From NCBI GenBank assembly GCA_011109175.1, contig RDEW01000029.1, positions 774,052 through 838,051 on the forward strand: DNA of 64,000 bases, given 5' to 3'. The position numbers were made by a program, and so were the translations under genes. The notes beneath the pieces were generated by a model. The model was not told the origin of the DNA, made no database searches, and was given only the letters and a program-made list of their open reading frames with translations. Of this stretch, positions 54,254 to 64,000 are shown piece by piece (position 1 is the stretch's first letter; every line of letters starts with the position of its first letter). The DNA comes from Dicyema japonicum. Lineage: Eukaryota; Dicyemida; Rhombozoa; Dicyemidae.

Positions 54254-55325
54254 CAGTCAAATCCCTCTAAACCGACTCCTCGGTATGCCGGAATTCCCTT
54301 AAAACGGACTAAACTTCTAGTCCCGATTCACCTCATAGGCCATCACTGTTATTTCATCTTCGATATACCGGATCTCCTCTATTCCGAATACCGACCGTAT
54401 TTTGTGGTCCCAGCCTGAATTTTCTTTTATCATAAACCGGCCTTCTGACATCAATCTTTGATCTAATCCAGTGCTTCCCGATTGGGGGTGTCCGCACCCC
54501 CTAGGGGTGCCTGAAATTTTTTAGGGGGTGCCTGGAACGATCAGCCCTCGTTAATCCGAACTTCAATAATCCGAATTTTTTTAATTGAAATTTATAAATG
54601 TTCTAACTGTTTCCTGCCAAATTTGATTCAATAATCCGAAAATTCAATAATCCGCAATTTTTTAAATGATTTTTTAATAAAATTCTCTGTTAGATTTGAA
54701 AATGGGGGTGCCAGGTTGGCTTTTAAAATTTTTGGGGGTGCGAACTCAAAACGAATCGGGAAGCACTGATCTAATCCTATTAATCGTCTTTAACCCTGTT
54801 TTGTGAACAACGATAGAGATTTAAATTGCGAAAAATTCGACAGAAAATGAAAAAACTAATGAATAGACTAGTCGATAATTCAATGACAGAAGAAGAATTT
54901 GTCAACTAAGACTTGGAACTACCCACTGAAAATCCCAAAGATTGAGAATCATCCCTAGTTGAGCAATACCAAACAGTCTCAGCTTTTTAAGATAAGACAG
55001 TGATTCAGATTTTGATAAGCAAACTGAGCCAAAACATACTGAGAAATTAACACGCACAAATGTTCAACAAATGCTAGACTAAATCCGCAATTTTGCTTGC
55101 ACTCAAGACCATGCATTACTCGATCCAGTCAACAGACTGATCTATCTGAACAATAAAGCTAAATCGAAGCAAAATACGAGGCAATCCTTATTTACAGATT
55201 TTTATTAATTTTACTGTTTCACTTTTTCGCTAGTAAATTTAACGACTTGTTCAATATCCCGGCCTCCTCTCTATACCGGACATTCTGTCGGTCCCGAGAG
55301 GAATCGGTTTAGAGGGGTTTGACTG
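54254..55325 (+). mobile_element. pogo/Tigger-like transposon with both ends
   Basis: The left terminus cagtcaaatccctctaaacc at 54254 and its inverted partner, ending ggggtttgactg at 55325, are each flanked by TA. Near the right end the plus strand reads IRNFACTQDHALLDPVNRLI and ends RQSLFTDFY, the C-terminus typical of pogo-type transposases. The element is mostly deleted inside and carries the hAT MITE at 54469-54768. Confidence 0.85.
54469..54768. mobile_element. 300-bp hAT MITE with 8-bp target duplication
   Basis: Terminal inverted repeats cagtgcttcccgatt and its complement, with gggggtg just inside, bound a 300-bp non-coding element. The 8-bp direct repeat atctaatc lies at 54461-54468 and 54769-54776, the TSD length of hAT elements. 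The termini match the autonomous hAT element that starts at 44541. An internal block (gttaatccgaacttcaataa) may itself be a nested insertion. Confidence 0.93.
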
Positions 55326-55447
55326 TATTAACCTTCCGCGGATAGCTTAACAAGCATTTGCGGCAGCCGTCGCCGACGAGGGCAAAAACATTTGGAGAAG
55401 GTGGCGGATCTTGTAATATCCCGGACGAGAGACCTGCTTGAAAGGGA

Positions 55448-56815
55448 ATGCTATCGCCGGCTCTCTTCAACCTTCATTTAAGTGATGCACCAGTCACCAA
55501 GAATACATTACTACTCTCATATGCAGACGACATAATCATTGCATCAAGAGACAGCGATCTATCAACGGCCACCAATCACTTACAATCTCATCTGGATTCC
55601 ATTGCTGCCTGGTTTACCATCAACTCTTTAACCTTCATTTAAGTGACGCACCAGTCACCAAGAATACATTACTACTCTCATATGCAGACGACATAATCAT
55701 TGCATCAAGAGACAGCGATCTATCAACGGCCACCAACCACTTACAATCTCATCTGGATTCCATTGCTGCCTGGTTTACCATCAACCAGCTATCCATTTCA
55801 CCTGCTAAATCGACCGCAACGCTTTTCACGACCAACAAACGTGAACTCAATCATGAACCCTCACTCTTTTTACTTGGAAATCGTTTACCCATAACAAAAA
55901 ACCCCAAAATTCTGGGTGTCACTTATGATCAATCTCTCAGTTTCTCTACCCATATGAATACGATTTGTACTAAAGCCAGGCGCAAGCTGAACGCACTACG
56001 TGCAGTCTCTGGTTATTCTTTTGGACAAGCCAAGGAAAGTCTAAAACTGATATACAAACAATTCATCCGAACAACAATGAACTATGCCTCCCCTTGCTGG
56101 TCTCCGTGCCTCTCGCTCACATCAATTGAGCATTTACAACGAGTCCAGAATTCTGGGCTTAGAACGATAACTGGATGTTTAAAATCTTCCCCCATTGATC
56201 ACCTCCATTGGGAAACAAAAATCCTCCCCATCGCTGACCACCTCGAAATGCGCGGGCTCCAATTTTTGGATGACTCCTCGGCTGCTTACCACCCGGCTCA
56301 TAATCTTCGCAAATCCGGCAACAACAGGAAAATACGTGCTACCTGTGCTGATCTGGAAAGAACTCTGTTGAAAATCCCTTTGGGAAACAGAGAAAAAACA
56401 AGATCAGCATTAATACACGAGTTCATCTCCACGAGGGCCATCCGGAGACTATCATCGAACAAAATACTTCAAGAACCTCCCCCAGAAATCGATGAATCAG
56501 AATCGCTATTGCAAAGAAAGGAACGCGTGATTCTCGCTAGACTTCGCTGCGGACATCACCCCTGCCTTGGACACGACTACATGGGAAAAAAACCAGAAAG
56601 AAGACCCTGCCACGTATGTAACTCCAATCCGATCTCCGCCCACCATTTGTTCTCCTGTCCTGGACCACCGGAAATGTCGCTACCACACGCAGCGCTTCGG
56701 GATCTCTGGGAGCGCCCGGCCCTTGCTATGCGCCGTTTAATAGCCGCCGGCTGGAAAGAACTCTGTTGCATGTCAGGGAGTTCGGGGCTACTAACTAACT
56801 AACTAACTATATTTC
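55448..56815 (+). mobile_element. jockey/I-like LINE, RT end and C-terminus
   Basis: The RT core is near 55470 (LSPALFNLHLSDAP, LLLSYADDIIIASRDSDLST) and is duplicated as a 161-bp tandem unit (55463-55623 and 55624-55784) that breaks the frame. It continues with QLSISPAKSTATLFTTNK and NPKILGVTYDQSLSFSTHMN. The C-terminal ORF (55954-56802) has LIYKQFIRTTMNYASPCW, VILARLRCGHHPCLG and a Cys/His knuckle (CHVCNSNPISAHHLFSC), ending GLLTN. The 3' end is (aact)n at 56787-56808. Confidence 0.88.
55463..55784. repeat. 161-bp tandem duplication in LINE RT
   Basis: 55463-55623 repeated at 55624-55784 with about three mismatches; includes the YADD box twice. Confidence 0.93.
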
Positions 56816-56864
56816 ATTACGGTTAATTTTTAAATCGCGTGCTGATTTCTGTTCATTTTTTTCG

Positions 56865-58102
56865 TTGTTATCATTACCTTTTATGAGATTAAACTACGAT
56901 GAAAAAATAGAAATTGCTAAACTTCTTTCAAAAAAGAAGCATTCAATTCGAAAACTCGCTGGAATGTTTCATACAAGTATCGGAACAATTTCAAGAATCA
57001 AAAGAAACATTGTTCCATTCTCAAGAAACGGACAAATTTATTCAAATGCAGAGACTTCAGAGTCGGTCAATTGTGATAAGCATAAACTTTTGGATTCTAA
57101 AGTGTTGGATGTATTTCAACACCTAAGAAAACAAAATTTTCCCATTTCCGGACCTTTAATCCAAAAAATCGGTATTATTGTAATTCTTAAAATCATTTTA
57201 TTAGGACTGAAAGTTGCGAAAATTAGACCCTTTGATTATTGGAAAGTTTCGTAATCCGAGATGCTTCAAGAATTTCCTTCCATCAAACCATAATGTTGTC
57301 TATTCTTCATCCACATGATTAATGAACATTTTGTATCACAAAATCGGAAAATTATTCTGCTATTGGACAATGCTGGGCCGCATAATAATCTGGAATTCTC
57401 TAACATAGAATTACTTTTTTTACCAAAAAATACAACTGCTATACTACAGCCACTGGATTGTGGAATTATAAAATCTTTTAAGGACCATTATTCTACATCT
57501 TTAATAGATTTTTTATGTTTCACTGACGATCAGGAAGTTTTTATTGAGTCGCTGAAGAAAATAAATTTGCGTCAAGTTATATTACTGATTTCTGATGCAT
57601 GGAAGAAGGTTTCGTCAGAAACTATTATTAATTGTTGGAAAAAAGTTTTTAGCGAACACCAATCCGAAGATCTTAATGGTCATTTCGTTAACGAAAAAAT
57701 TGAAAGAGCAATCGAATATGTGTTGGATGAAAATGACCTTGATTCAGAGAAAATTTTTTATGATGGAATTGAGACTGAACATGTAACAATAAGAACAGCA
57801 ATTGAAAACATAAATAAAGTTGAGGAAGACGTGTTAAAGATGTTTCCAGATTGTCTCAAAGATTTTTATGATTTTAGAAAAAAAATTATGCGCAATTTAA
57901 AATTTAAATTTGGTTATGGACAAAAAATCACTGATTATTTTAAACAATGTTAGTTTTCCGTTAAATTCTAAGGTTTATAATCAGCAAAGTATAGTTATTT
58001 ACACAATAATAACAAATTTTTATACGATTTTTAGAGCAACCTCTATTTTTGGAACAACCTCTGTTTTTGGAACACTTGGTGTTCCAAACGGAGGTTAGAC
58101 TG
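56865..58102 (+). mobile_element. pogo/Tigger-like transposon, transposase-bearing
   Basis: The HTH_psq-like N-terminus is RLNYDEKIEIAKLLSKKK, SIRKLAGMFHTSIGTISRIK (56880-57000). Most of the region between about 57254 and 57315 is deleted. The DDE_1 domain resumes with KIILLLDNAGPHNNL, LLFLPKNTTAILQPLDCGII and DAWKKVSSETIINCWKK. The C-terminus is FGYGQKITDYFKQC. The right end at 58060-58102 has ggaacacttggtgttcca and closes with ttagactg next to TA. The left terminus was not found. Confidence 0.85.
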
Positions 58103-58249
58103 TATTGTGATATTATCGTCGTTTATGCGATCAACATAGACCTCCAAATTCTTCATTACAGACTTCCGTATCCAAAGAGAGGTGGGGAAATTTTGGTAAG
58201 CCCAGCTCCCATTTTGTCAGCTTCCTACCGTCGCTGACCGCACTTCATT

Positions 58250-58375
58250 TGTTTCGGGAGGTCTATGTTGATCGCACAAACAACTCCTTCCCTCGGCTTC
58301 TTCCTCCGATTAATTACTTGATACTGTTGTTTGTGCCCGGTTGCCACTATGATGTGGAACTTGGGGGCTAATAAA
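58250..58375 (+). repeat. repeat tail shared with 41.73 kb
   Basis: Carries the same gaggtctatgttgatcg..acaaacaactcctt..ggttgccactatgatgtg..aacttgggggcta series as 41725-41840. Confidence 0.6.
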
Positions 58376-58394
58376 TAAAATAAAATATTATCGT

Positions 58395-58759
58395 TGTTAG
58401 ATCTTCATGAAGTTGTTCATTAAAAAACATTCTTTCGCTTTTTTAATAAGCAAAGAATCTCATTCTTAGGAAGTGCATACTTGAATAACATTTGGCAGGT
58501 TTGTAGCATAGTAAGAAACAGCTTTAAGCTAGCTCCCCCATCTCGTAACTATTGGTTCTGGCGGGTACCCAATTTCTTTAAACAATTGTCTTCGATCATT
58601 GTTCTTTACAACAAGTGCTTTGACACAAGCAATCAATTTGTCGACTTCGAAATAATGTACTTTTATTTTAAGTACACAATTATGCACTAAATGAGCAAAA
58701 CATGTGATATGGTATAGATTAGAATATAATAATTTGAGAGTACTTCCCGCAGAAACCAT
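58395..58759 (-). mobile_element. hAT transposase fragment
   Basis: The minus strand reads NLYHITCFAHLVHNCVLKI, VDKLIACVKALVVKNNDRRQ and EIGYPPEPIVTRWGS, then after one stop LKAVSYYATNLPNVIQV. This is the DUF659/hAT catalytic region; the plus-strand copy at 24.0 kb belongs to the same family. Confidence 0.75.
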
Positions 58760-59095
58760 ATATGGAGCAGACTATAGCCAAAGAGACTCGCTCGGCCAGA
58801 TACCGACCCGATTTGTCGGAGCAGGCTACGAGTGGAAAGTCCCTGTATTCTAGACGTCTTGACTGCCAAAGAGGACAACACTCTGTAATTCCAGACATCA
58901 GCATATTTCTCGCGTTTCTTCCCATCGGGCCGTTCGGATAGAGCTCGGGGCTTTCGAGTGATGTCCTTAGCGAAAAGGGAATTCACGCACGTGATGTCCC
59001 AAACCAGACACTTTCCCCTTTGAAAGGGAAAGGTCGTCATTCCGTCGGGTCTTCTGTCGTCCTCTCCAAGCCAGAGCTCTCTTTTCTTGATTTAG
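58745..59095 (-). mobile_element. PHD-RT-RLE LINE, endonuclease end
   Basis: The minus strand reads GEDDRRPDGMTTFPFQRGK, CLVWDITCVNSLFAKDIT, KREKYADVWNYRVLSSLAV and SLLRQIGSVSGR. The catalytic PD...D core and the Lys-Tyr block are intact here; both flanks are foreign sequence. Confidence 0.85.
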
Positions 59096-59099
59096 AGAA

Positions 59100-59690
59100 T
59101 GTATTTTTCCATTTATGGCACCACTGGACTTGGTATAAGAAACATTTTTTAGCATATCCCAATAATCGACGGTTCTGTATAGCTAGTCGATTTTTTAGTT
59201 TTTCATATAAACTTTTCCGACTTTAACGTCGAAAGCGCAAGCATTAGTCTTGACGCATCAAGCTTAAGCGTCCAAGCTCTAAACATTCGCTTTTAAACCG
59301 CATATAACCAAGCATCGACGTTTTTTACGAAAAATCAAAACAACATTTTTTTAAAGAATCAAAGTTCTATAATTGTTACTTCCTGCTCAGCCTGGGAAAC
59401 ATATTTGAGCTTTTTACTATAAAAAGAGTCACAATTTACAATATTTATTTCATTCATTTTTTCATTAATGACATTTTTTGACTCTACTTCACTGTTGACC
59501 CTGATGCCTGAAACTGGACTCGATAAAAAACTAAAGTAAACAAAAGTACAGATTCGTATTTTTAACGCGGAAACTTTGATGTCGTCATAAAATTAATTTC
59601 CGAAAGACTATTCTGTTGAATTGTTTATTTTTGGAATTTTATTGCAATTATTTATTTAAAAATAAATACTAATTTCTGACTAAGATCGAT
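59100..59690. other. no supported gene
   Basis: 59211-59290 repeats a piece found inside the LINE at 39485-39560 (gtcgaaagcgcaagcattag). Otherwise nothing is recognised. Confidence 0.35.
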
Positions 59691-59693
59691 TTA

Positions 59694-60530
59694 AAAAATG
59701 CATTCAATTTTGTAAGAAAAGACTATTCTTGAAGCTTGCGCCAAGGAAATCCCACGTACCTTACCAATCGTCAGCCTGGCTTACTCTAACCCCTTTGCAC
59801 TTATATCCGGAACATCCATAATTGACTGTTCAGGTGGAGTTCAACAATATGACCTTTTGAGGGCACTCTTATTATCCTTCGCAATCTACGAAACTACAAA
59901 ATCGTATCAAACGAATCTTAAAATATTGTCTCTGGACGACGGAGTAATGCTTAAAACCATCGTGAGAATGATGAAATCACTTGTGTTGAACTTGGACTTG
60001 AATTCAACTATGGGAAATGCTAAATTGTGAATATCGACACGGATGACTTTTCTTGAAGAAGTCGNGAGTAATGCCAAAAACCATCGTGAGAATGATGAAA
60101 TCACTTGTGTTGAACTTGGACTTGAATTCAACTATGGGAAATGCTAAATTGTGAATATCGACACGGATGACTTTTCTTGAAGAAGTCGAGTACAGAATTC
60201 GACAAACTGCTGCTTGGATGCACTTTCCTTGATTGTTGCTTGCTGCCTGGATGACTTGAATTTCCTTAGATCTCGTATATTTGAGTTTAGGACCGAAACT
60301 GCCATAAAGGCTTAATTTTTCAAATCCACTTTCAATTTGAGGCTGCATGGATATTTTTCGAAGATAGCAGGAGACTCAATGGAATAACCACCTTTCCTTT
60401 TCAGAGGGGAAAATGCCTGGTTTGGGAAGTCACGTATGTGAACTCCTTTTCTGACCTGAACATAAAACTAACGATTGAAATTTTGGAGCCCCATCTGGAC
60501 GGTCCGAGAAAAAAAAATTGAAAAATACTT
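59694..60530 (+). mobile_element. PHD-RT-RLE LINE, RT and endonuclease pieces
   Basis: 59700-60010 reads NAFNFVRKDYS, LEACAKEIPRTLPIVSLAYS, SGGVQQYDLLRALLLSFAIY and ILSLDDGV. This is the RT core with QQGDP changed to QQYDL and YLDD to SLDD. 60380-60500 reads GITTFPFQRGKCLVWEVTYV of the endonuclease. A 123-bp duplication around the 'n' at 60064 lies between. Inactive. Confidence 0.8.
59942..60187. repeat. 123-bp duplication across a contig join
   Basis: 59942-60063 and 60065-60187 are nearly identical around the 'n' at 60064. Confidence 0.93.
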
Positions 60531-60787
60531 TGGAATCAGGAATGGCAGAGTGTTTGCACATGGCAGTTAATAATTATCGTATGTCATAGCGTCCGCGTTG
60601 TTGATACTGTCCGGGCTGATGAGACCCACTGTTCACTTGAAAGCATTAACAAATACTCATTCTTGTTTCAATAGAAACAAATTAGAGAAATTTTAAATCC
60701 CAAAGGAAAAGGACCCGAATATAATGTACTTTTATTAATCGATAATACTTTAATTATTAAAGTATTAAAGTTTAATAGAAACAAACA

Positions 60788-61198
60788 GGAAACAAAGTAA
60801 AATCAGCTACTAGCCGCAGAGAGAATTGAGAAACTGTTCCCCCTAAATACGGCTATTGTGACGCGCTCAAAAAGCCGATTGAGCTCGCGGGGGTCCTTTC
60901 TAATTCTTCCGAGGTGGCGTCCTCTCTCAGTGAGGAAAGGAAACAAAAGGAAATCAGCTACTAGCCGCAGAGAGAATTGAGAAACTGTTCCCCCTAAGTA
61001 CGGCTATTGAGACGCGCTCAAAAAGCCGATTGAGCTCGCGGGGGTCCTTTCTAATTCTTCCGAGGTGGCGTCCTCTCTCGGTGAAGAAACGTAGTGTCGA
61101 TGGTCCTAGTGTGCCTGAAGTTTCGACTGACACAGGTTCAAAGAAGAATGTGTCCAATAGAGATTCGTATTCAATAGAGATTTTTATTTGTTTTGAAA
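60788..61198 (-). mobile_element. PHD-RT-RLE LINE C-terminus, tandemly duplicated
   Basis: The minus strand reads YESLLDTFFFEPVSVETSGT, FFTERGRHLGRIRKDPREL and VSIAVLRGNSFSILSAASS. The last 151 bp are present twice in tandem (60788-60938 and 60939-61089). The endonuclease core upstream is cut off by the 'n' at 61199. Confidence 0.85.
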
Positions 61199-61204
61199 NT
61201 AAAT

Positions 61205-61640
61205 TTATCTTTAGATACAATCAATCGATCAAAAGGTGGATTAGCTCCACTAGTGCGTCAAATGGGTCATTTGTCAGCTATAAGCAGATAGATTATAACA
61301 TGGCAAAGCATCAAGTTGCTAAAGATACCTGCGAACTTAGAGATACGAATGACGATTTATTTAAAAATGTACACAGAAGTCGTCTGAAAAAAATATGACC
61401 TTTATAAAAAAAAATTTAGATAATAAAAAATTTTGAATTGTTTATAGTGGTTTTTAAACGGAGAACCTAAAAAAATGTAGAATGTAATAAAATACGTTAT
61501 TGATTAAGAAAAATTGGTGATGTGTGTTTTGCCGACTCTTGGTAAAATTCATTCGATCAAAAAATTGATAAAAAATAGAATAATTCGACTTAATTCCATT
61601 ATCAAGTTATTTTTAATTAATTATCAGGTTATTTTCGTTT
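61205..61640. other. unassigned stretch
   Basis: 61260-61398 reads SYKQIDYNMAKHQVAKDT and ends HRSRLKKI before a stop on the plus strand; it might be the C-terminus of an integrase-type element but is not assigned. The rest is AT-rich. Confidence 0.25.
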
Positions 61641-61843
61641 GATTTTATTAAAATTTATGAGGGAGCATTATCCACATCCATCCGAACCTGAAACTTTGGC
61701 TTGGAAACTTCCTAAATGGAAGACGAGCACAAGTACTCTGCAACAACATCAAATCAAGATCTCGCTATTTCCCAAATGGAGTCCCTCAAGGCTCCCCACT
61801 ATCACCCCAACTCTTCAATCTCTACATAAACGACATGCCACAA
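61640..61843 (+). mobile_element. jockey/I-like LINE RT fragment
   Basis: One frame reads LWLGNFLNGRRAQVLCNN and YFPNGVPQGSPLSPQLFNLY, ending NDMP at the 'n' at 61844. It matches the RT at 11.87-11.99 kb. Confidence 0.75.
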
Positions 61844-61844
61844 N

Positions 61845-62452
61845 TGGTTTTTTTCTACATACACGAGCATATATTTGCTCCCTTCTTAAATAATTTGCGA
61901 TGGATCTTTTACCGACTGTTCTTCCGGTTATTTTACGGAGATCATTCCTTAAGCAATCAGCTGTTTTTTGGGGGTCCTCTTTAACCAGGTTGAGTAAAAT
62001 AAGGATATCGTCCTTATTAAGAATTTTTGGTCTCCCCGAACCTTTCATTCTTTCAGTCGTACCATATTTAATGAATTTTCGGATGAAGTCAGCGATAGTT
62101 GATTGCGGGATATTAAGCTCGTCAGATATTTTTTTAGTGGTCCAATTTAACGCATTCAAGCTTAGAATCTTTCCTTTTGTTATTATATCAAGCATTCGTA
62201 ATTTTATCGAGCGTTAAAATTCTAAAAAAAGTAAAAAATCTCACACTCACCAGAATAAACGGTTTTTTATTGCGCTCGTGTAATTAAAATTTTTAATTTA
62301 GACATATAACACAATACAAAAAAAATATAACAAAATTGATTTAGGGTTAATTTAATGATCCCTTTCGATATCGACAAAGAAAAATCACGGTTATCTTTGC
62401 AAAATATGCCGTATTTAAAAAAACGGTTTTTTTTTGCACCTAGTGTATTTAT
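61845..62452 (-). mobile_element. Tc1-like transposon 5' end with IR/DR terminus
   Basis: The minus ORF carries the paired HTH of Tc1 transposases (TTKKISDELNIPQSTIADFI, GSGRPKILNKDD, GRTVGKRSIANYLRREQIYA) up to RKKP, where the catalytic domain should begin; the 'n' at 61844 cuts it. Upstream, two direct repeats of tacac(g/t)ag..gc..aaaaaaccg at about 62250-62283 and 62418-62452 form an IR/DR-type terminus like that of Sleeping Beauty-class elements. Confidence 0.8.
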
Positions 62453-62541
62453 TTACAAGGAAAAACCGAAAAAAGAGAGAGAGAAATTAATGAGACAAAG
62501 TATGCCTCTTCTGCGTTGTTCCCTCTTTTTTATGGTTAATT

Positions 62542-62929
62542 TCAGAATCGAGAGGCAAATGCTCTCTCAAGAACACTTCCAATCTTTTCCGTTGCGTCGT
62601 CCATTTCCTGAGGGATGGGTTGGTCCAGCTGGAGCCCATTTGCCAATTTGATGGCATATCGTCTCGTCTTTTCGAGCTTAGCGATAATGCCATTCCTTTC
62701 GGAAGTGGGGTACCATCCTGCGAACCCGTAGATAAGCACTGGTTTGACGCACGTTTTATAAACAAATAAAAACGTTTCCGGACTAAGGTGAAAGTGGATT
62801 ATGCTCCTGAGGATTTGAGCGCATTTCGTCCTCCTCGAATCGATGTATCTGAAGTAAGAACCCTTGGCTCCAACTTCAACCCCAAGGTATTTTAGGTTCT
62901 CAGTTACTGTAAACCCATGGAGGTTTCTC
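62542..62929 (-). mobile_element. jockey-like LINE RT C-terminus
   Basis: The minus strand reads NLKYLGVEVGAKGSYFRYI, CAQILRSIIHFHLSPETFLF and YKTCVKPVLIYGFAGWYP. It aligns with the thumb region of the LINE at 23.37-23.57 kb (LKYLGIVIDGKESYLKEI). The 'n' at 62930 removes the catalytic part. Confidence 0.75.
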
Positions 62930-63109
62930 NGAAGCACAATAACTAATCATTCGTTAGTTCAATTCTCCCTGGTAGTCACTTGGTCGAAGATTATCTATGT
63001 CCTTTCTGATTTTTTTGGTTCAATTAGCGTGCTGTCTCCTTATTCAGTAGTGCCGAAGATGCGGCTGCAAAAAGATTATTTTTTCCCCCATTACTTAGCA
63101 TTCATTAGA

Positions 63110-63910
63110 TCAGGGATTCCCAACCTTCATAGAGCTCGTACCCCGAGAACGTTTTCAATTTATATTATTATTTTTATTTCCCATAAGTTTGCTAATCTAT
63201 AAAAAATAAAAAAATTAACATTCTAATGCAATATCTTTAAATTAACTAAACTAAGGAGAACAAAAGTAAATAAGTAAATTATTATAAACAAAAGTAAACA
63301 ATTAATTGATTTTTAATGATTTTGTCGAATATGGGATTTTGTTGCTAATCGCAATACGAATGTCATGTTCTGGATTCGAGCGATTTCTATATTTATTTTT
63401 AATTGTGATAGTTTTAACAGCTATTACATAACGATAAAGAAAACAGTGTGTAATCCGTATATTTGAGATTTCATTCTTCAATAACCCAGCAAAACAAAAC
63501 TTATTTCCAAGCATTGCTGACCGTCTAATCAGAGCCTATAGTCTTGATATCCAAATCATTCTTCATAAAAAAAACTCTTTAACAATGTTAAATAAATCTG
63601 TTCCTTTTCTGGTCTTTTTCAATTTTTTACAAAACAACAAATCTTCTTTTAACTACCTTCATGGAAATACCTCACTAGTACAATAAGTTGACTACAATTA
63701 GAGACATCAGTTAATTTGTCCAACTGAAAAGATATACGGAAATGAATTGACTCGATCTCTGTAATAATTTGCGACAAAATGTCATGACTTAACTCACATA
63801 TTTTTCTGTGAATTAGATTATTGGATAGCGGAACTGATTCAATTTTTTGTCTTTCCTCTGTTCCAAGTATTATTGAGAGCATTTCCAATGCACATGGTTT
63901 TATCAAATCT
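63110..63910 (-). mobile_element. hAT transposon, internally deleted
   Basis: The minus strand from 63906 reads IKPCALEMLSIILGTEERQK, RISFQLDKLTDVSNCSQLIV, then after a deletion MLGNKFCFAGLLKNEISN, THCFLYRYVIAVKTITIKN and NPEHDIRIAISNKIPYSTKS. The terminal sequence cagggattcccaacc near 63113-63127 is a typical hAT end. It belongs to the same clade as the copy at 44.5 kb. Confidence 0.8.
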
Positions 63911-64000
63911 TTAATTCAGGAATTGTTTTCTTATTAAAAAATTCAGGAATTGAGTGACATTTGATAAGTTAATTACACAATTTGCATGAATATATTTAGA

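Overview
The window looks like an AT-rich, repeat-choked metazoan nuclear scaffold. Single 'n' bases at 13 places mark contig joins. Every host gene that can be reconstructed has very short introns, mostly GT-AG and 20-34 nt long, that restore the reading frame exactly when removed. Together with ciliary (radial spoke), germline (GCNA) and chromatin (actin-like 6) genes, this points to a dicyemid mesozoan, a group known for introns of about this size. That assignment is inference. Because the introns are so short and contain stops, most host genes are invisible to plain ORF calling and were rebuilt here by hand.

Host genes form small islands. At 3.7-7.3 kb there are small unknown genes and a GCNA-type SprT protease. 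At 18.8-19.9 kb (minus) there is a membrane protein with a C-type lectin domain, a Thr-rich stalk, one TM helix and a basic tail; its two terminal exons are duplicated at 15.3-15.55 kb. At 38.7-39.0 kb lies the end of an EndoG/EXOG nuclease. At 42.7-43.5 kb (minus) lies an unrecognised eight-exon gene with 17-residue repeats. At 50.5-51.7 kb (minus) lies an eight-TM membrane protein. At 52.1-54.1 kb lie a RAD6-type E2 pseudogene without its catalytic Cys, a radial-spoke RSPH4/6 gene, and the 3' half of an actin-like 6/ARP4 gene.

Most of the rest is transposable elements in all stages of decay. (1) An R2-superfamily-like LINE carries an N-terminal PHD-type zinc finger, a YLDD reverse transcriptase and a C-terminal restriction-like endonuclease; it has ten or so copies, the best at 15.6-18.7 kb. 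(2) An RTE-like LINE with an APE endonuclease (best copies 8.1-10.9 and 39.2-41.7 kb) ends in (TAA)n. (3) Two jockey/I-like LINE families are present (best copies 21.3-23.7, 11.1-12.8 and 55.4-56.8 kb). (4) tRNA-derived SINEs are present, one type apparently borrowing the RTE-like LINE tail. (5) hAT, pogo/Tigger, Tc1/IS630-like and Ginger/KRBA2-integrase DNA transposons are present, including a 300-bp hAT MITE nested in a Tigger element with perfect target duplications.

Two structural oddities cut across all of this. Many 88-268 bp segments are directly repeated once in tandem, some across an 'n' and some inside exons. Several 'n' joins abut incompatible sequence, such as head-to-head transposases or one host gene running into another. 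Part of the architecture may therefore reflect assembly rather than genome.
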